This document shows, piece after piece, positions 1 through 11,756 of a DNA stretch of 64,000 bases (positions within the stretch are counted from its first letter, which is position 1; every line of letters starts with the position of its first letter). Position numbers and translations under genes: made by a program. The notes beneath the pieces were generated by a model, which was not told the DNA's origin, made no database searches, and saw only the letters and a program-made list of their open reading frames with translations. The stretch is from assembly GCA_026075535.2 (NCBI GenBank), contig AP026548.1, forward strand, positions 7,006,001 through 7,070,000, given 5' to 3'. This DNA is from Tricholoma matsutake (lineage: Eukaryota; Basidiomycota; Agaricomycetes; Agaricales; Tricholomataceae).

Positions 1-1789
1 TCAAGTCGAACAGCGGTTGTGCATGATGTGAGAAATCCTTGATAAAATGCCGATAAAAATTGATGAAGCCCAGGAAAGACTGCACCTCCTTCTTGTTTGT
101 GGGCGTTGGCCAAGCTGTGACCCCGTTTACCTTGATAGGATCCATCTCCACTTGACCCTCCGAGATAATCAGGCCGAGGTACTCGATCTTGGTCCTTTTG
201 AACTCGCATTTGTCCTGACGAAGGTAGAGTTTGTACCGTCGAAGTCGCTCTAGGATGAGGCGCGTGATGCGACGGTGCTCTTCAACCGTGCGAGTGAAGA
301 TGAGGATGTCATTGAGATAGATGCAGACAACGCCTTCGAGGATGAGGTCATGGAAGATGTCGTTCATCATGGTCTGAAAGGTGGCAGGGCTATTAGTAAG
401 GCCAAAGAACATGACAAGCGGTTCAAAAAGACCACGGTTGGTACGAAAGGCTGCCTTCCACTCATCTCCCTCCTTTATCCTCACATTATTATAGCCCCAA
501 CGGACATCGAGCTTGGTGAAGTATCGGGCTCCACAGAGCTGGTTTACGAGTTCGGAGATGAGGGGTAGTGGGTAGCGATTTTTGACCATGATGTTGTTGA
601 GTCTTCTGTAGTCTTGAACCGGTCGAAGTGAGCCATCCTTCTTCTTGACAAAGAAAAAGGGAGAGGCCATGGGTGACTTCAATGGTCAAATACATCCAGA
701 GGCCAGGTGCTCATCGATGAACTGGTCAAGCTGCCATTGTTCTTCCGGAGAGAGAGGATAGACCTTGCAGGATGAAGGGGTTGCGCCGGGGGTGAGTTCG
801 ATCGCGTGATCCCATGGCTTACGTGCAGAAAGAGAGTTGAATGACTCCTTGGAGAACACATCTTCAAACTCATGGAGATGAGGGAGTAAGGAGTTAGTAG
901 AGGATTTAGCAGCGTTGTTTTTGTGGAAGGCCTCGGCGAGGCGTTGGGATATGTTCGATGTGGCACACACCTCATGCGATGAGCAAATCGCAGTGTAGAA
1001 GATCCGATCACCCTCCTCCACTTCCTCTAGGTCCTCATCATCATCATCCGAGTCCGGCATTAGATCAGGAACCCCTTCCAATTCCACTTCAGGTATAGGC
1101 AGGGGTCCAGCATGACACTTCTGAGTTTGTCGTATTGCCGCCTTCTGTCCATGACGTTCTTGCCTGGCTTCCGTGAAACATGTCCAACAGCGGGATGGAC
1201 ATCAGCTCATGGTAACCTCCCCAGTGCGCCAGTTGACCTCTGGGTTATGGTCTCAAAGCCATGGATATCCCAAAATCACCTTTTGCTTTCCTAATTGAGT
1301 GACAGCAAAAAGGGCACGCTCACTATGATCTTTGTAATGGAGAACCAGGTCTGCAACCTCTCGGATGGCACCAGCTTCATTTGGGGATCCATCCACGTTA
1401 TATACAGGTATCGGACGTGAGAGTGAGCGAGTATTTAGACGATGTTGTTGTACCAGATGGGAATCGATGAAGAGACCAGTCGCACCAGAGTCCAGGAGTG
1501 CAGAGACACCGAGTATCTGTCCAGTGTCGGTCGTCTGCAGTTCGATGGCTAGGTTTAAGGAATGTGCAGAGGGAGTGGATGCCACAATATACTTGCGTGG
1601 TAGTCTACGCTCCCATGATTTAATTTTGGGACGTGGAGTAGAAGGAGAGATGGGGAGAGCAGGTACGTCTTTAGCCAACTTCGAAGGGTCAGAGAGGGGA
1701 GCAGTCACAGAAATGGATTCATTCTCCGGGGATTCAACTGACAAGACTTCAAAGCAGTTATGGACAGGCAGTGAGGGTGTACGATTCAC
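1..1789 (-). pseudogene. pol of element A' (protease and RT part, truncated by the window)
   Basis: Protease with a DSGATG active-site motif (about 1480-1495), an acidic spacer (D/E run near 1020-1060), then the reverse transcriptase palm and fingers ending in the RNase H connection. In-frame TGA stops sit at 1253-1255 (shared with A) and 686-688 (private; A has CGA). The catalytic YLDD is YLND because GAT is AAT (codon 311-313 on the plus strand), which would abolish polymerisation. RNase H and integrase lie left of position 1. Confidence 0.87.
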
Positions 1790-2904
1790 TCACTGCGAAT
1801 AGGAAAATCCTGCTCCTCTACAACTTCCAACTTAATCTCCTCTGCAACTTGGTCCTTCGCTTCCTCAACATCTACAAGCGCCAACAAATCTTGCAGGAGT
1901 TCGTCTCATCCCTCGGGGGTGAGCATGCGGATATCCTGACGATGGGGACACGCTCCAGCCCTGTGTCCAGGTTCCCCACAATGGTAGCAGAGATCCAACT
2001 TACGTGCACGGCTGCGGGCTGCATCAACATCCATTGGTACTGGGACATTGACGGCTGGTGTGGGAGTTTGATGAGCAGGAATGGGGTTAGGGCGGGGGAG
2101 GCTCCGATTGAAGGTGTAGGGTGTATGAGTGGTAGTTGGAGCACGGAATGCAGCATTAAACGCCGCATTTGTGAGTTGGTTCTCATCACAGAGTGAAGCA
2201 GCTTCATACCAAGCAAGGATATCATCGTCCGCTGGGCGCCCTTCCAACATCTGTGCAATCTGGTCCTGAATTTCTTGGTGGAGCCCCCATCAGAACTTCA
2301 CCACCACTGGTAACCCACTCCCATATCCTGCCATGTCCACCAAATCCTTGAACTCATCGATATAGTCGTCCATGGATCGACATCCCTGGTGGTAAGTGGA
2401 TGACTCAAGTCATGTCACTGCTCGGTGGCATTCATTGAGGGGGCAGAAGTGGCGTACGAACTCAGCTCGAAAGTCACCCCAAGTGGAGAAAGGTAGAGAA
2501 CCGAGTTCTCTAGTTTGACGTAGGATACGGTCCACATAGAGATAGGCGCGTTCAGATTTCATGTATGTGAAGGCCCAATAAATTTTTGCAGCCTCATCGA
2601 CAAATTGATGCAACTGGAGACTAATGTATAACTCACAGGAATTAAGGAATGCACGTCCCTGCGCACGTGCACCATTAAATTCGGTGGGGGGGGACGGTTT
2701 GATCTGGGCACGTTCCTTAGTGGATGCGTTTGGCGAAACATCGTTGTTGGGTGCGCTTGGAGTCGTAAAGGGGGAACTATTGGTCATAGGGTTAGCCTGG
2801 AGGGTCCTAACGAAGTTTTCAATCATAGATTTAAGCGAGTCGATTTGCGCACGCATTCCGGAAACATCGCTTTCAAGCGCGTTGAAGCGTTCTGATGCGT
2901 CCAT
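1786..2904 (-). pseudogene. gag of element A' (stop-interrupted)
   Basis: Encodes the structural Gag polyprotein that assembles the virus-like particle. It opens with MDASERFNALESDV at 2904, followed by a retrotransposon-gag domain and a canonical CCHC knuckle (CX2CX4HX4C) that binds RNA. It is broken by TGA at 2410-2412, 2290-2292 and 1906-1908. The first and last are also present in copy A; 2290-2292 is private, where A has CGA. The natural gag stop is at 1786-1788, with pol in the -1 frame, as in A. Confidence 0.85.
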
Positions 2905-3070
2905 GTCGCTAGGGAGCGCGTTTGGCGAAAATGGCAGCGTAATAAAGGCGAGAGTATCTAGAACGGTGTGTAGGGACTCTGTGGAGCTTTGGGAAGCGTC
3001 GTCCAGTCCGTACCTGCCTATCTTGGGCAGCGCATTCGCGATTTTCGGGCCTTAGGGGAGAGTTTTCTAC

Positions 3071-3496
3071 TATAAGGGCAACCTAAGCCTCTAGCAAAGG
3101 GAAATCCGAAGTTAAAATTATGCTACATAATACAGGGATTGGGGGCGCACCTAGCAAAGGGAAATCCGAAGAGAAAACTCTAAGGATCCCCTTGCTGATG
3201 CCCAGTATATGTGAAGACGACAAAAATCAAATATAACCTAAAAATAGAAAAAGGCGGAGATAGGCGGATCAAGGCCGCCGAATGACATCATACCAAGGGG
3301 TATGTGTCGGAAGGGGTACTCCGCCTCTAAATATAAAAGTGTCAACATGTACAAACATGATAGCAAGGGAAAATTAGTAATAAAATCCGGAAAAATCATA
3401 GAAAATGAAGAATAGAAGGAAATGAGGTGGGGAAAAATATGGGACGAACATAAAAAATAGGAAAAACACACAGGGCACCCCCCTAGTCCCCTTACA
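3071..3496 (-). repeat. 5' LTR of element A'
   Basis: The 426-bp LTR begins TGTAAGG and ends CCTTATA on the minus strand. It has the same length as both LTRs of copy A and differs at only a few positions. It contains the same paired direct repeat near its 3' end. It is followed after two bases by a 10-nt sequence (3059-3068) complementary to a stretch inside the LTR, a candidate self-priming site. Confidence 0.92.
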
Positions 3497-6051
3497 ATTA
3501 TGTCGTCAAGATATACATGGCATATCTTCCCAATGAGGTCCTTAAGGGCCAGTGTGACGCGTCGTTGATGTGTAGCAGGGGAGTTTCACATGCCCATTGG
3601 CATAACAACCCACTCCCATAGTCCGAAGGGAGTCAGGGTTGCTGTGTATTTGATGTCGTCCAGGTGCACAAGTGTTTGAAAAAATGAGTTTGTCATGTCG
3701 ATTTTTCCCCAGATCTTTCCTTTGGCACAGTCGGCCAGGATGTCATCGATCCATGGCAGGGGGTAGTTGTCAGGTACGGTAAGTCGATTTAAATGTTGAT
3801 AGTCGTTGACCCATCAAGGTAGTACAGTAGGATCGGCCTTCGGTATGATGAATGAGGGAGATGCGTAAGGGGATGATGAGGGACGAATCCTTCCAGCTGC
3901 AACATGCTGGTCAATCAGCATTTTCCAGCCTGCTCAGTATTTCCGTGGACATCCATAAGCACGCGATACAGAGACAGGTGCTCCCGGCAGAAGCTGGATG
4001 TGGTGGTATACATCTCGTGGGAGATCTTTTACATGTGGGATGTCAGATGGAAACCGGTCCACAAAAGAGTCCTTCATTTGCTTATCCAGTTTCTTCAGCG
4101 TTGCTTCTCCTGCCAATTGCACAATACGTGTTTTGATAGAAGCGATGATGTCAGGTGGGCCTGTTGTGAATGCAGTCATGTCAAAATGTTGTACGTTTTC
4201 ATCAAACAGTGCCATCAGTTCCATGTGCACGAGAATTCTTGTCTTGCAGGCATTTCTTTGGCCATCCTTAATCTGTTGTGCTTCAAGTTTCCGGCGTTGA
4301 GATGGCGATTTTCTAATGGCACGTTGGTGCAATTTTGGGTCTGGGGGGTTCAGTAAATCATATCCCGACTCTTTTGCAATGACGGTTCGAAGTTCAGCGT
4401 CGACAACAATTTTATTTTTAACGAGAAACTCGAGGCCCAGTATCAAGTCGGTGTGGAGTTCAGGGCAGATAATAGCATTGATAACACGGGAATGCCAGAG
4501 GGCGTCAGGCGATTGAATTGATAATCTACAATATTGAGTTAAAACGAGAGGACTTGATTTGTCTTTGGACTTTCTGAATGCACTGGAGACTGAAAAAGGC
4601 TTGAAGAGAGGTCTTGGAGAGAGGCAAAGCATTTCGGCGAGGTCACTAGAAATCAAGACTGGGGGCGAGCCATGGTCAATCAGCGCATCAATGGGGGTAG
4701 GAGCACAGGTGGTGGGGGCATCGATACAGCAAGTCCAGCGAAGGTGCTGAGGGAGGGTAAAAGGTGAATTAACATACTCGTCAACCTCATTTGCGTCCAC
4801 AAACTCATCCGAATCGCCATTGCTCTCGCTGTCGTCGACGGCAGCGTCATTTTTGAAGATAGCAGCGATGGTGCTGGTAGTCACTTGTGACCCTGTCTGT
4901 ATCTTCTCGTATGCCATCTTCACTTTGGCAGCATTTGCCGCCGTCACTTTCTTGCAGTCCTCGAGGGAGGGGCGGGGATTCGTGCAATTGTGGCCCAGGT
5001 GGCCTGCGTAGAACTTCCAGCACTTGAAACACCTGAGGTGTTGCCTCAGGAGTGTTTTCTCATCATTGGTCAGGGGTTTCAGAGGGGCAGTGTATGCGTT
5101 GTTTGTTGCAGTGGTGCTGTTGTCGATGTTAGGGGTCGCAGAGTCACGTAAAACATTACCAGCTTTGGCCACGCAGGCTACCCATGTCGCACGACTGGCC
5201 TGTAAATCCTGTTCCAACAGCAACAGGCGCTCCATCCATTCCTCGAAGTCTGTGATTGCGTCCATGGTGCCCTTGGTGGCACCCGGTGCTGTTCCATTGT
5301 TGGCCTTGTATAGGCGCTTCATCCCTTCGGAAAGGCGGGGAATAAGATGAAGTCAGAAATGGTTGTCGGGGATGTGGTACGCCGATTTGGCGAGGCTGAG
5401 TTTGTTATTAGCATTACGGACAGCGTTGACCCAAGTAAGGAGGTCTGTGGAGCCTTGTGGTTTGATTTGTTCCTGCACAATGTCATCTTCCCAGGAGCCG
5501 GGTAGGAATTTCTTTTTGAGCGCGATGAGAAAGTCTGAAAAGGGAAGTGCAAGGAGTCGAGCTTCTTTGGCATTGATCCATGACTGGACCGCTGTCAATT
5601 CAAAGTTGTATATAATCTTTCCGACATGGTCGCCGGCTGCAATATCTTTTACGGAGAAATAACGCTGGCATGCGGTGTCAAATTGACGAACCACTTTGAC
5701 GGTGATGCATCCTGCAGAGAGGAGGGGTGCTGATGAGGGAGAGGTTTGCTTCACTTCCGCAGGCGCATACAGGGGGACATTGGTAGGTGACATGCTGGTG
5801 TTTGGACAGGGTGTATCTGTTTCCGAGTCAGATGAGGGAATGCGTCGATGCGAGAGGTGTGTGGCTGGGGTTACAGGGACAGGTTGTGAGGCTGGGGTTA
5901 CTGGGACAGGCAGAGTGGCTGGGGTTATGGGGAAAGGTTGACTTGATGGTGCAGGTGTTGAAGCCGGTGAGGGTGATAGTGACGAGAGCGGGGAGAGCAG
6001 GGAAGCTTTTGTGATCTGCACACGCGCTCTGCTCCTGGTAGTGAGTGGCAC
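3497..6051 (-). pseudogene. Ty3/gypsy element D, gag-protease-RT relic
   Basis: On the minus strand the Gag N-terminus starts at 6051 (MPLTTRSRARVQ) with a Pro/Thr/Val-rich tandem segment (PVPVTPA-like). It is followed by the capsid region, a zinc knuckle CFKCWKFYAGHLGHNC with unusual CX2CX6HX4C spacing, a protease-like domain with an LIDHGSPPVLIS motif, and RT up to HVYLDDII at about 3497-3530. In-frame TGA codons fall at about 5353, at the end of the long frame near 3934, and twice more in RT, each where Arg (CGA) fits the family. The A' LTR follows directly after the RT motif, so the 3' half must lie beyond A', outside the window. No LTR of D could be delimited in 6052-6480. Confidence 0.85.
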
Positions 6052-6650
6052 AGTACTGGACGGAAGTCAAGACAGGTTGAGTTGTAACAAGGTAGGGGTA
6101 CGAAAACGCTGGTAGCTGTGACGTTCACGGTGGTGTTATATACTAGTGGGGGTGGTTTTCACTGGGGATTGGGTGTTATGCTGGGGCCTGGGGTATGCAA
6201 TAACAGCTCAGATGATAATGCTGGGGCATGCGATAACGGTACAGTTGAGTGTACTTTTGGGAATTCCAGCGAAGATAACGTTGACAGCTTCTTTACGTTC
6301 TGATGCGGAGCGACCTTCTCACCCAGAAAGGTTAGATACAAATTGTTATAGGAAGGTAGCATCCATTCTTGTCGAGGCAATCTAGATTTGTAGTCAGAAA
6401 GGTTTCAGGGAGCGATGCAAGGTTCTTTGTAGAGGTACGGGGGGGGGTGTTTTTGTTTCAAGAATTTTTAAGTAAGGCAGTTGAGAGACAGTTTCACCGA
6501 GTTCAAATTTAAAAAAAAGTGTAAGGAAAGCACTCTAGTGCTTTGATCACTTAGAAAAGGGGAACGAAGTAAATTGGAACTTGGTATGAATTGAAGGGAG
6601 AATGAGAACTATCTAAGACATGGTTCATGATATCAACTCTCTGGCATGTG
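6052..6650. other. Non-coding junction between elements D and C
   Basis: Contains the expected 5' leader of D (minus strand) and, near 6600-6650, decayed sequence that may be the start of C's pol. No convincing LTR boundary, gene or RNA was found. A G9 run sits near 6439. Confidence 0.4.
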
Positions 6651-8991
6651 ATCGTGTATTTTAGTAATGTTCCTGAAAGGAGGAAGGTAACGTGCGTATG
6701 GGGAATGATAAGGTAGTAAGATAATGCAGTGAATTATCTTACACAATTGCACAAAGGATACATACAACCTTCGAAATCACTGCAGATGTCACCAATATTC
6801 TTTGTGCCAAAGAAAGACCAAAGGAAGAGGATGTGTACAGATTATAGGTATCTGAATGAGTGGACAGTGAAGAATGCATACCCCCTGCCATTGATCTCAG
6901 AAATAATTGACAAGGTGGGAAAAGCCAAGGTCTTTACAAAATTGGATTTATGATGGGGATACAATAATGTACGAATAAAGAAAGGAGATGAGTGGAAGGC
7001 CGCATTTGCCACCCGTCGAGGATCCTTCGAGCTGCTTGTCATGTTTTTCGGGATGACTAATAGTCCCCAACCTTCCAAAATATGATGAACGACATGTTCA
7101 AGGACGTAATAGACAAAGGCATGGTAATAATATTTATTGAAGACATTCTGATATTCATGGAGGATGAAGAAAATCATGAGGCAATAGTGCAGGAGGTGCT
7201 ATGGAGGTTAGCGGAGAATGATCTATTTTTGAAACCAGAGAATTGTGTGTTTAGGGCAAGTGAGATTGAGTTCCTAGGATTATTGATCGGCCCTGACGGG
7301 ATCAAAATGGATCTGATCAAGGTACAGGCAATCACAGATTCGCCTGCGCCCACCCATGTCAAGGAGGTTCAAGCCTTCTTGGGACTCACAAATTATTATC
7401 ATCGCTTTGTGCACAATTTTTCCAAAATTGCTGCACCCTTACATAACCTTATGCAAAAGGGGGTGGGGAGAGCAGCAGCAGATGGCTTTTGAGGAGTTGA
7501 AGAGGAAGTTTGTGGAGGGACCAATATTAGCCCCAGTAGATTTCACATGCCCTTTGCGAGTGGAATCAGATGCATCTGACTTTGCTACTGGAGTGGTATT
7601 ATCAATGCTGTGCAAAGATGACAAATGGCATCCTTGTGCATATTTGTCCCAAGGGTTGAATGATGTGGAGAGGAATTATGATGTGCATGACAAAGAGATG
7701 TTGGGGATAATATGAGCGTTGGAGGCGTGGAGGCATTATTTGGAGGGATGTATGCATCAGATTGAGATCTGGATGGATCATCAAAATCTGCAATACTTCA
7801 TGTCCGCTAAAAAGCTTAATTGCTGGCAAGCACATTGGGCACCATTCCTATCGCATTTCAATTTTCACTTGGTCCACAAAGTGGGAAGCTTAATGAGGAA
7901 AGCAGATGCATTATCCAGATGTATTGATCATAAAAGGGGGATAGAGGACAATAAGAATGTTACCTTACTCAAACCTGAATACTTTCACATTTGCGCTATG
8001 CATCAAGGGCATCTATTAATAGATAGCTCAGAAACAGAAATGTTGTCTAAAATTAGACAATGTTCAGAAATGGACAATGAAGTAGTAGAAGCCATGAAAG
8101 CTCTGAAGGGAGAGAAGAAAGGTAATATTAAAGGAGATGAATGGGCTGAGGAACAAGGGTTGGTGTTGTTTCGAGGAAAAGTGTATGTACCAAAGGATCA
8201 GGATTTGTGAAGGGAGATCGTCCAGTTACATCATAATACGCCAACTGCTGGACACCCAGGAAGATGGAAGACATTGGAATTAGTAATGAGAAATTATTGG
8301 TGGCCCAGAATTTCAAAGTATGTGTTGGGGACCTGGGGTATGTGGATGGATGTGATACGTGCATGAGGGGGAAGAAATGTCCAGAGAAACCTGCAGGAAA
8401 ATTAATGCCGAACCCTATACCTAAAGCGCCGTGGCAAGATATATCTGTGGATTTTATTACCAGATTACCCAAAGCTCAAGGGTATGATGCAATATTTGTA
8501 GTATACGACCGCTTCACAAAGGAGGTCCATATTATTCCTACTACTACAGAAACCTCATCATTGGGCTTGGTGCACCTCTATCTAAATCAGGTATGGCAGT
8601 TACATGGGTTACCCAATACCGTTATCTCCAATTGCGGACCACAATTTGCTTCCATGTTTATGCGAGAACTGAACAACATATTGGGGATTCAAACTAAATT
8701 ATCTATGGCATATCACCTGCAGACTGATGGGCAAACAGAGAGAATGAACCAGGAGTTGGAGCAGTACCTACATATGTTTGTCAACTACCGACAAACTGAC
8801 TGGTCCAAATGGCTGGCAATTGCCGAATTTTCCCACAATAACAAATTCCATTTGGCTACTCATATGTCACCCTTTTTCATGAATTATGGATATCATCCTT
8901 GCATGGGAGTAGAACCCAGAAGGGAAGTCAAAGTACAGTTGGTAGAAGACTTTGTATCTAAGATGCAAAAGGTACAAGAGGAAGCAGAGGA
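6650..8991 (+). pseudogene. Element C pol: RT, RNase H, integrase (first segment)
   Basis: From about 6729 the reading frame gives a typical Ty3/gypsy RT start (KGYIQPSKS, then the palm with KNAYPLPL). The catalytic motif reads FIEDILIF near 7133, with E where the first catalytic Asp is expected. RNase H follows (about 7550-7900), then an integrase zinc region and the DDE core with HLQTDGQTERMNQELEQY. It is broken by TGA at 6951-6953, 7713-7715 and 8208-8210, where Arg (CGA) is plausible. There is a one-base deletion near 7065-7080 (SPxTFQ-MMND region) and a frameshift in a G run near 7458-7475. It ends where the solo LTR entered at 8992. Confidence 0.86.
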
Positions 8992-9566
8992 TGTAAGGGG
9001 AACACCTTACGAGCCCCTACAATGGTTGGCACACATTTGCAAACGTTTCTGCACACCCACAAATGTTTGCACAACAAAGTGCCTTTCACGCAACGAGGCG
9101 CCTTTTCGTGCAACGAAGCGCCTTTTGCGCCAACCATCTACAAACATTCCGATATGTCAATCCATCAGCCCCTATTGTACTCTCACCATTCTTGCAGTCA
9201 ATACCCTGCAGAAATGATTGAGGATGTCTTTGCATGCCCATTACCAATCATGGCCTGATGCAGACACCACTTACCAAGTATGGCCTGATGCAGACACTAT
9301 CACTGATTGATGGCCATCTCCCCAAATGGGAACACGACCCTGGATCTGAATTAGTGCTAGGATGGAAGGGGCTCCAAGTATTTTAGAATGTCACATGCCT
9401 TCCATATATATACTTCGGCCTTGCACTGGACTCCTTAGAGTTTTCTCTTTGGTTTTCCCTTGCAAGGTATGGGTCTTTCCTTGTTCAATAGTTATTGAAT
9501 CTAAACTTTGGTTTTCCCTTGCAAGTATCAAGTTCTTAGGACTCTGATCGTAAGGTTGCCCTTACA
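8992..9566 (+). mobile_element. Solo LTR inserted in the integrase of C
   Basis: The 575-bp sequence starts TGTAAGGGG and ends CCCTTACA, with flanks GAGGA (8987-8991) and GAGGC (9567-9571), a 5-bp target duplication with one mismatch. No internal region is present, as expected after LTR-LTR recombination. Removing it and one duplication joins the integrase codons in frame (EAE then AALKKARDDM). It carries a TATA-like stretch near 9409 and two copies of a TTGGTTTTCCCTTGCAAG-like repeat. That layout parallels the LTR of element A, although the families differ. Confidence 0.88.
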
Positions 9567-9832
9567 GAGGCAGCATTGAAGAAAGCACGTGATGACATGA
9601 TGTGACACATGGATCATACTCAAGCGTGTGCTCCAGAGTACAAAGTTGGTGACTTGGTGTGGCTAAGTACCAAGGACCTGAATATTCCATGACCTTCAAG
9701 GAAACTTACGGAGAAACAAGTTGGCCCATATGTGATCTCTAAAGTGATCTCACCTAATGCGGTAGTGCTAAAATTACCCCAATCATTCAAGATTGATCCT
9801 GAGATTAACATATCCCACCTATGCCCTTACCG
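9567..9832 (+). pseudogene. Element C pol: integrase C-terminal segment
   Basis: Continues the C integrase after the solo LTR: AALKKARDDM, then a VGDLVWLSTKD motif and a GPYVISKV SH3-like GPY/F module, ending at SHLCPYR where element B entered. Two TGA codons (about 9600 and 9690-9692) stand where Arg fits. The frame resumes after element B at 23082. Confidence 0.85.
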
Positions 9833-10053
9833 CTGTAGCTGTGGCGGCAGCCCCCGCAGCAGAGCCCACAGCCAGAGTCCGGCATCTCCCTTAGCAGTCA
9901 CGTGACCTCATAGACAGACACGTGCTTGTTGTAGACAGAAAGAATCCAAGCTTGTCCACGTCCTTTCCGACTCGCGTCTAGTAGTAGACATGAGCCCTGT
10001 CCGAACCGTCTCGTCTAGTAGTAGACGAGACCCTGAGAGACCACATGGCTCCA
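9833..10053 (+). repeat. 5' LTR of element B
   Basis: 221 bp, starting TGTAGC and ending GCTCCA, so the ends are near-inverted repeats. It contains two stem-loops built on the same core GTCTA-GTAG-TAGAC; the second has perfect 10-bp arms (10008-10017 and 10022-10031). A TGGTGACAACAGCG sequence beginning two bases after the LTR is a candidate tRNA primer site, because it starts with TGG. Confidence 0.88.
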
Positions 10054-10505
10054 TCTGGTGACAACAGCGAGATTCCTACTCGGCTACTCTACTTGTAATC
10101 TCGGGGCATCTGCCATCTGTCAACTCATTCTTCATCTGTTTCAGCTTTTGGTCCACTCGGTTTCAGCTCAGTTCTCTGCTCAGTCTTGGTTCGCCTGCTT
10201 ATCTCGGCCACAGCTTCCAGAGTACCTGTCTAATCATTTGTCTGATCTATCTACCACGCACTGGCCTCACACCCACTACACTGGTGAGAACCACACAACG
10301 AGACAACAAGGGTAGATTCCTACCATCTACCACACCCAAGACCACAGCCCAGTCCTCAGCAACATCCTCCTTCACCCTTCCATCAGTATCCGACATCTCC
10401 ATCAGCCCCATCTCAACCAGCCCCTGATCCCCACCAGCCGTACCACCTCCCACCCCACAGTTTTCAGCACCCACCACACCTACCCCTTCCGACAACGAAG
10501 ACACC

Positions 10506-11756
10506 ATGTCAGACAACACAAAACTGTTCTGGGGCGATGACGAACACGAGGACGAAAACCCCCAGGACTTCATCAACGCCATTGAGCGCCAATTCTCGCT
10601 TAAGACCAACGTCTCCGATGCTCAGAAACTTTGAACGTTTGAGCTCAACTTGAAGGCAGGCTCCATCGCCAATCAATGGTGGGACAGTCTGAGCTCGTGG
10701 GACAACGACACCTGGGAACATCTAGTAGCTTTGTTCACGAAGAAATGGCCAACCAAACCACCCACCATGAAAACAGTCGAGGAGAAGCAAGCTGCATTGG
10801 AACGAATGACGATCACAGAAGAAGAAGTCAGGAAACGAGTAAAGGTGAAAGGAGTCGAAGAGTTCGCGCACGTAGTATGGGTGGACAAGGTAGAACGCTT
10901 GGCAGCAGCAATCCCTGACACAAACGGTCTCCTGATTGGCACCGTTCGAAAGAAAATGCCCAGGATTCTACAGAAGGTAACGGGTTCAGGGCATACTGAC
11001 TGGGCAATGTTCTGCAAGGCCGTCCACACAGCAACACTTTCCCAGATCGATGAGGCATGGGAGGAGGAAAGGGAGGCATGACACATTCGCGAAGAGCTGA
11101 AGAAGCTACAGGATGCACGCAGCGCGACGACAAGAGACCTCATCAGCTCATTCCAAAGGTTCACCATAGGTACACCCTCCCCAACACCAAGATTCCCCAC
11201 ACTCCAAAACCAAACCCCACAGACACAACAGAACCGCTCCCCAACCCCAACGTTCAGCGCGAACAATCCATTCGCAAACGCCACCAGCCCAAATACACAA
11301 AACCAGCCCCCATACCGACAGAACAGACTCCCCACGGAACGCATGGCAGACGTCGTACGGCTAGCGCTCCCCATCCACCTGAACACCCCTGCCGGATGAG
11401 CAGCATATAATGCGCAGATCGCACAATGGGACAACGACTACCCGGGACAGTTAGTAAGCAAGCTACGTCTGTACCCCCTCTCACCTGGAATGGCTCCTGT
11501 CGCATCGGGAGAATGTTGGAAATGCGGCATGATCGGGCACATGAGCCCCAACTGCGACAGTCCCAATCAAGTACCGGCCTTCGAAGGATGCTGGAGATCA
11601 ATCGCAGCAACGATCAAGCGTAGTTGTCCACCAACCACAACAAGGAACGTCAATTATGTCGCTACCAACCCATGGGTCACAAAGAAGGAATACGATCAAC
11701 AGGTCATCATGGACTTCCTGGCAGAGCAGGGAAAAGGACCAGGGTCGTCAGCGTAG
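10506..11756 (+). pseudogene. gag of element B (three TGA interruptions)
   Basis: Starts MSDNTKLFWGDDEHEDENPQ, continues through a retrotransposon-gag helical region (WWDSL, W-rich) and a Pro/Asn/Gln-rich linker. It ends with a canonical knuckle CWKCGMIGHMSPNC near 11517-11558. Stops at 10632-10634, 11079-11081 and 11397-11399 are all TGA at positions where CGA would restore Arg and leave the frame open. The pol frame is -1 relative to gag and overlaps it from 11624 to 11756. Confidence 0.85.

Larger units (their letters stand above)
1..3496 (-). mobile_element. Ty3/gypsy chromovirus copy A' (5' half, runs off the window)
   Basis: Read on the minus strand this is a 5' LTR, a primer site, gag, protease and reverse transcriptase. 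It continues past position 1, which corresponds to about position 18962 of the complete copy A. Gene order and sequence match A almost base for base, so the two are one family. Its LTR abuts element D immediately downstream of D's YLDD-coding sequence. The target duplication cannot be verified because the other end lies outside the window; the host-side flank is TAATT. The copy is dead: it has several in-frame TGA codons, and its RT active site reads YLND instead of YLDD. Confidence 0.93.

Noticed and set aside
9833..10053. Treating the 9833 and 22862 repeats as dispersed repeats unrelated to an element
   Set aside because: They flank a coherent gag-pol in direct orientation, have near-inverted ends, a PPT before the 3' copy and a frame-restoring target duplication, so they are LTRs.
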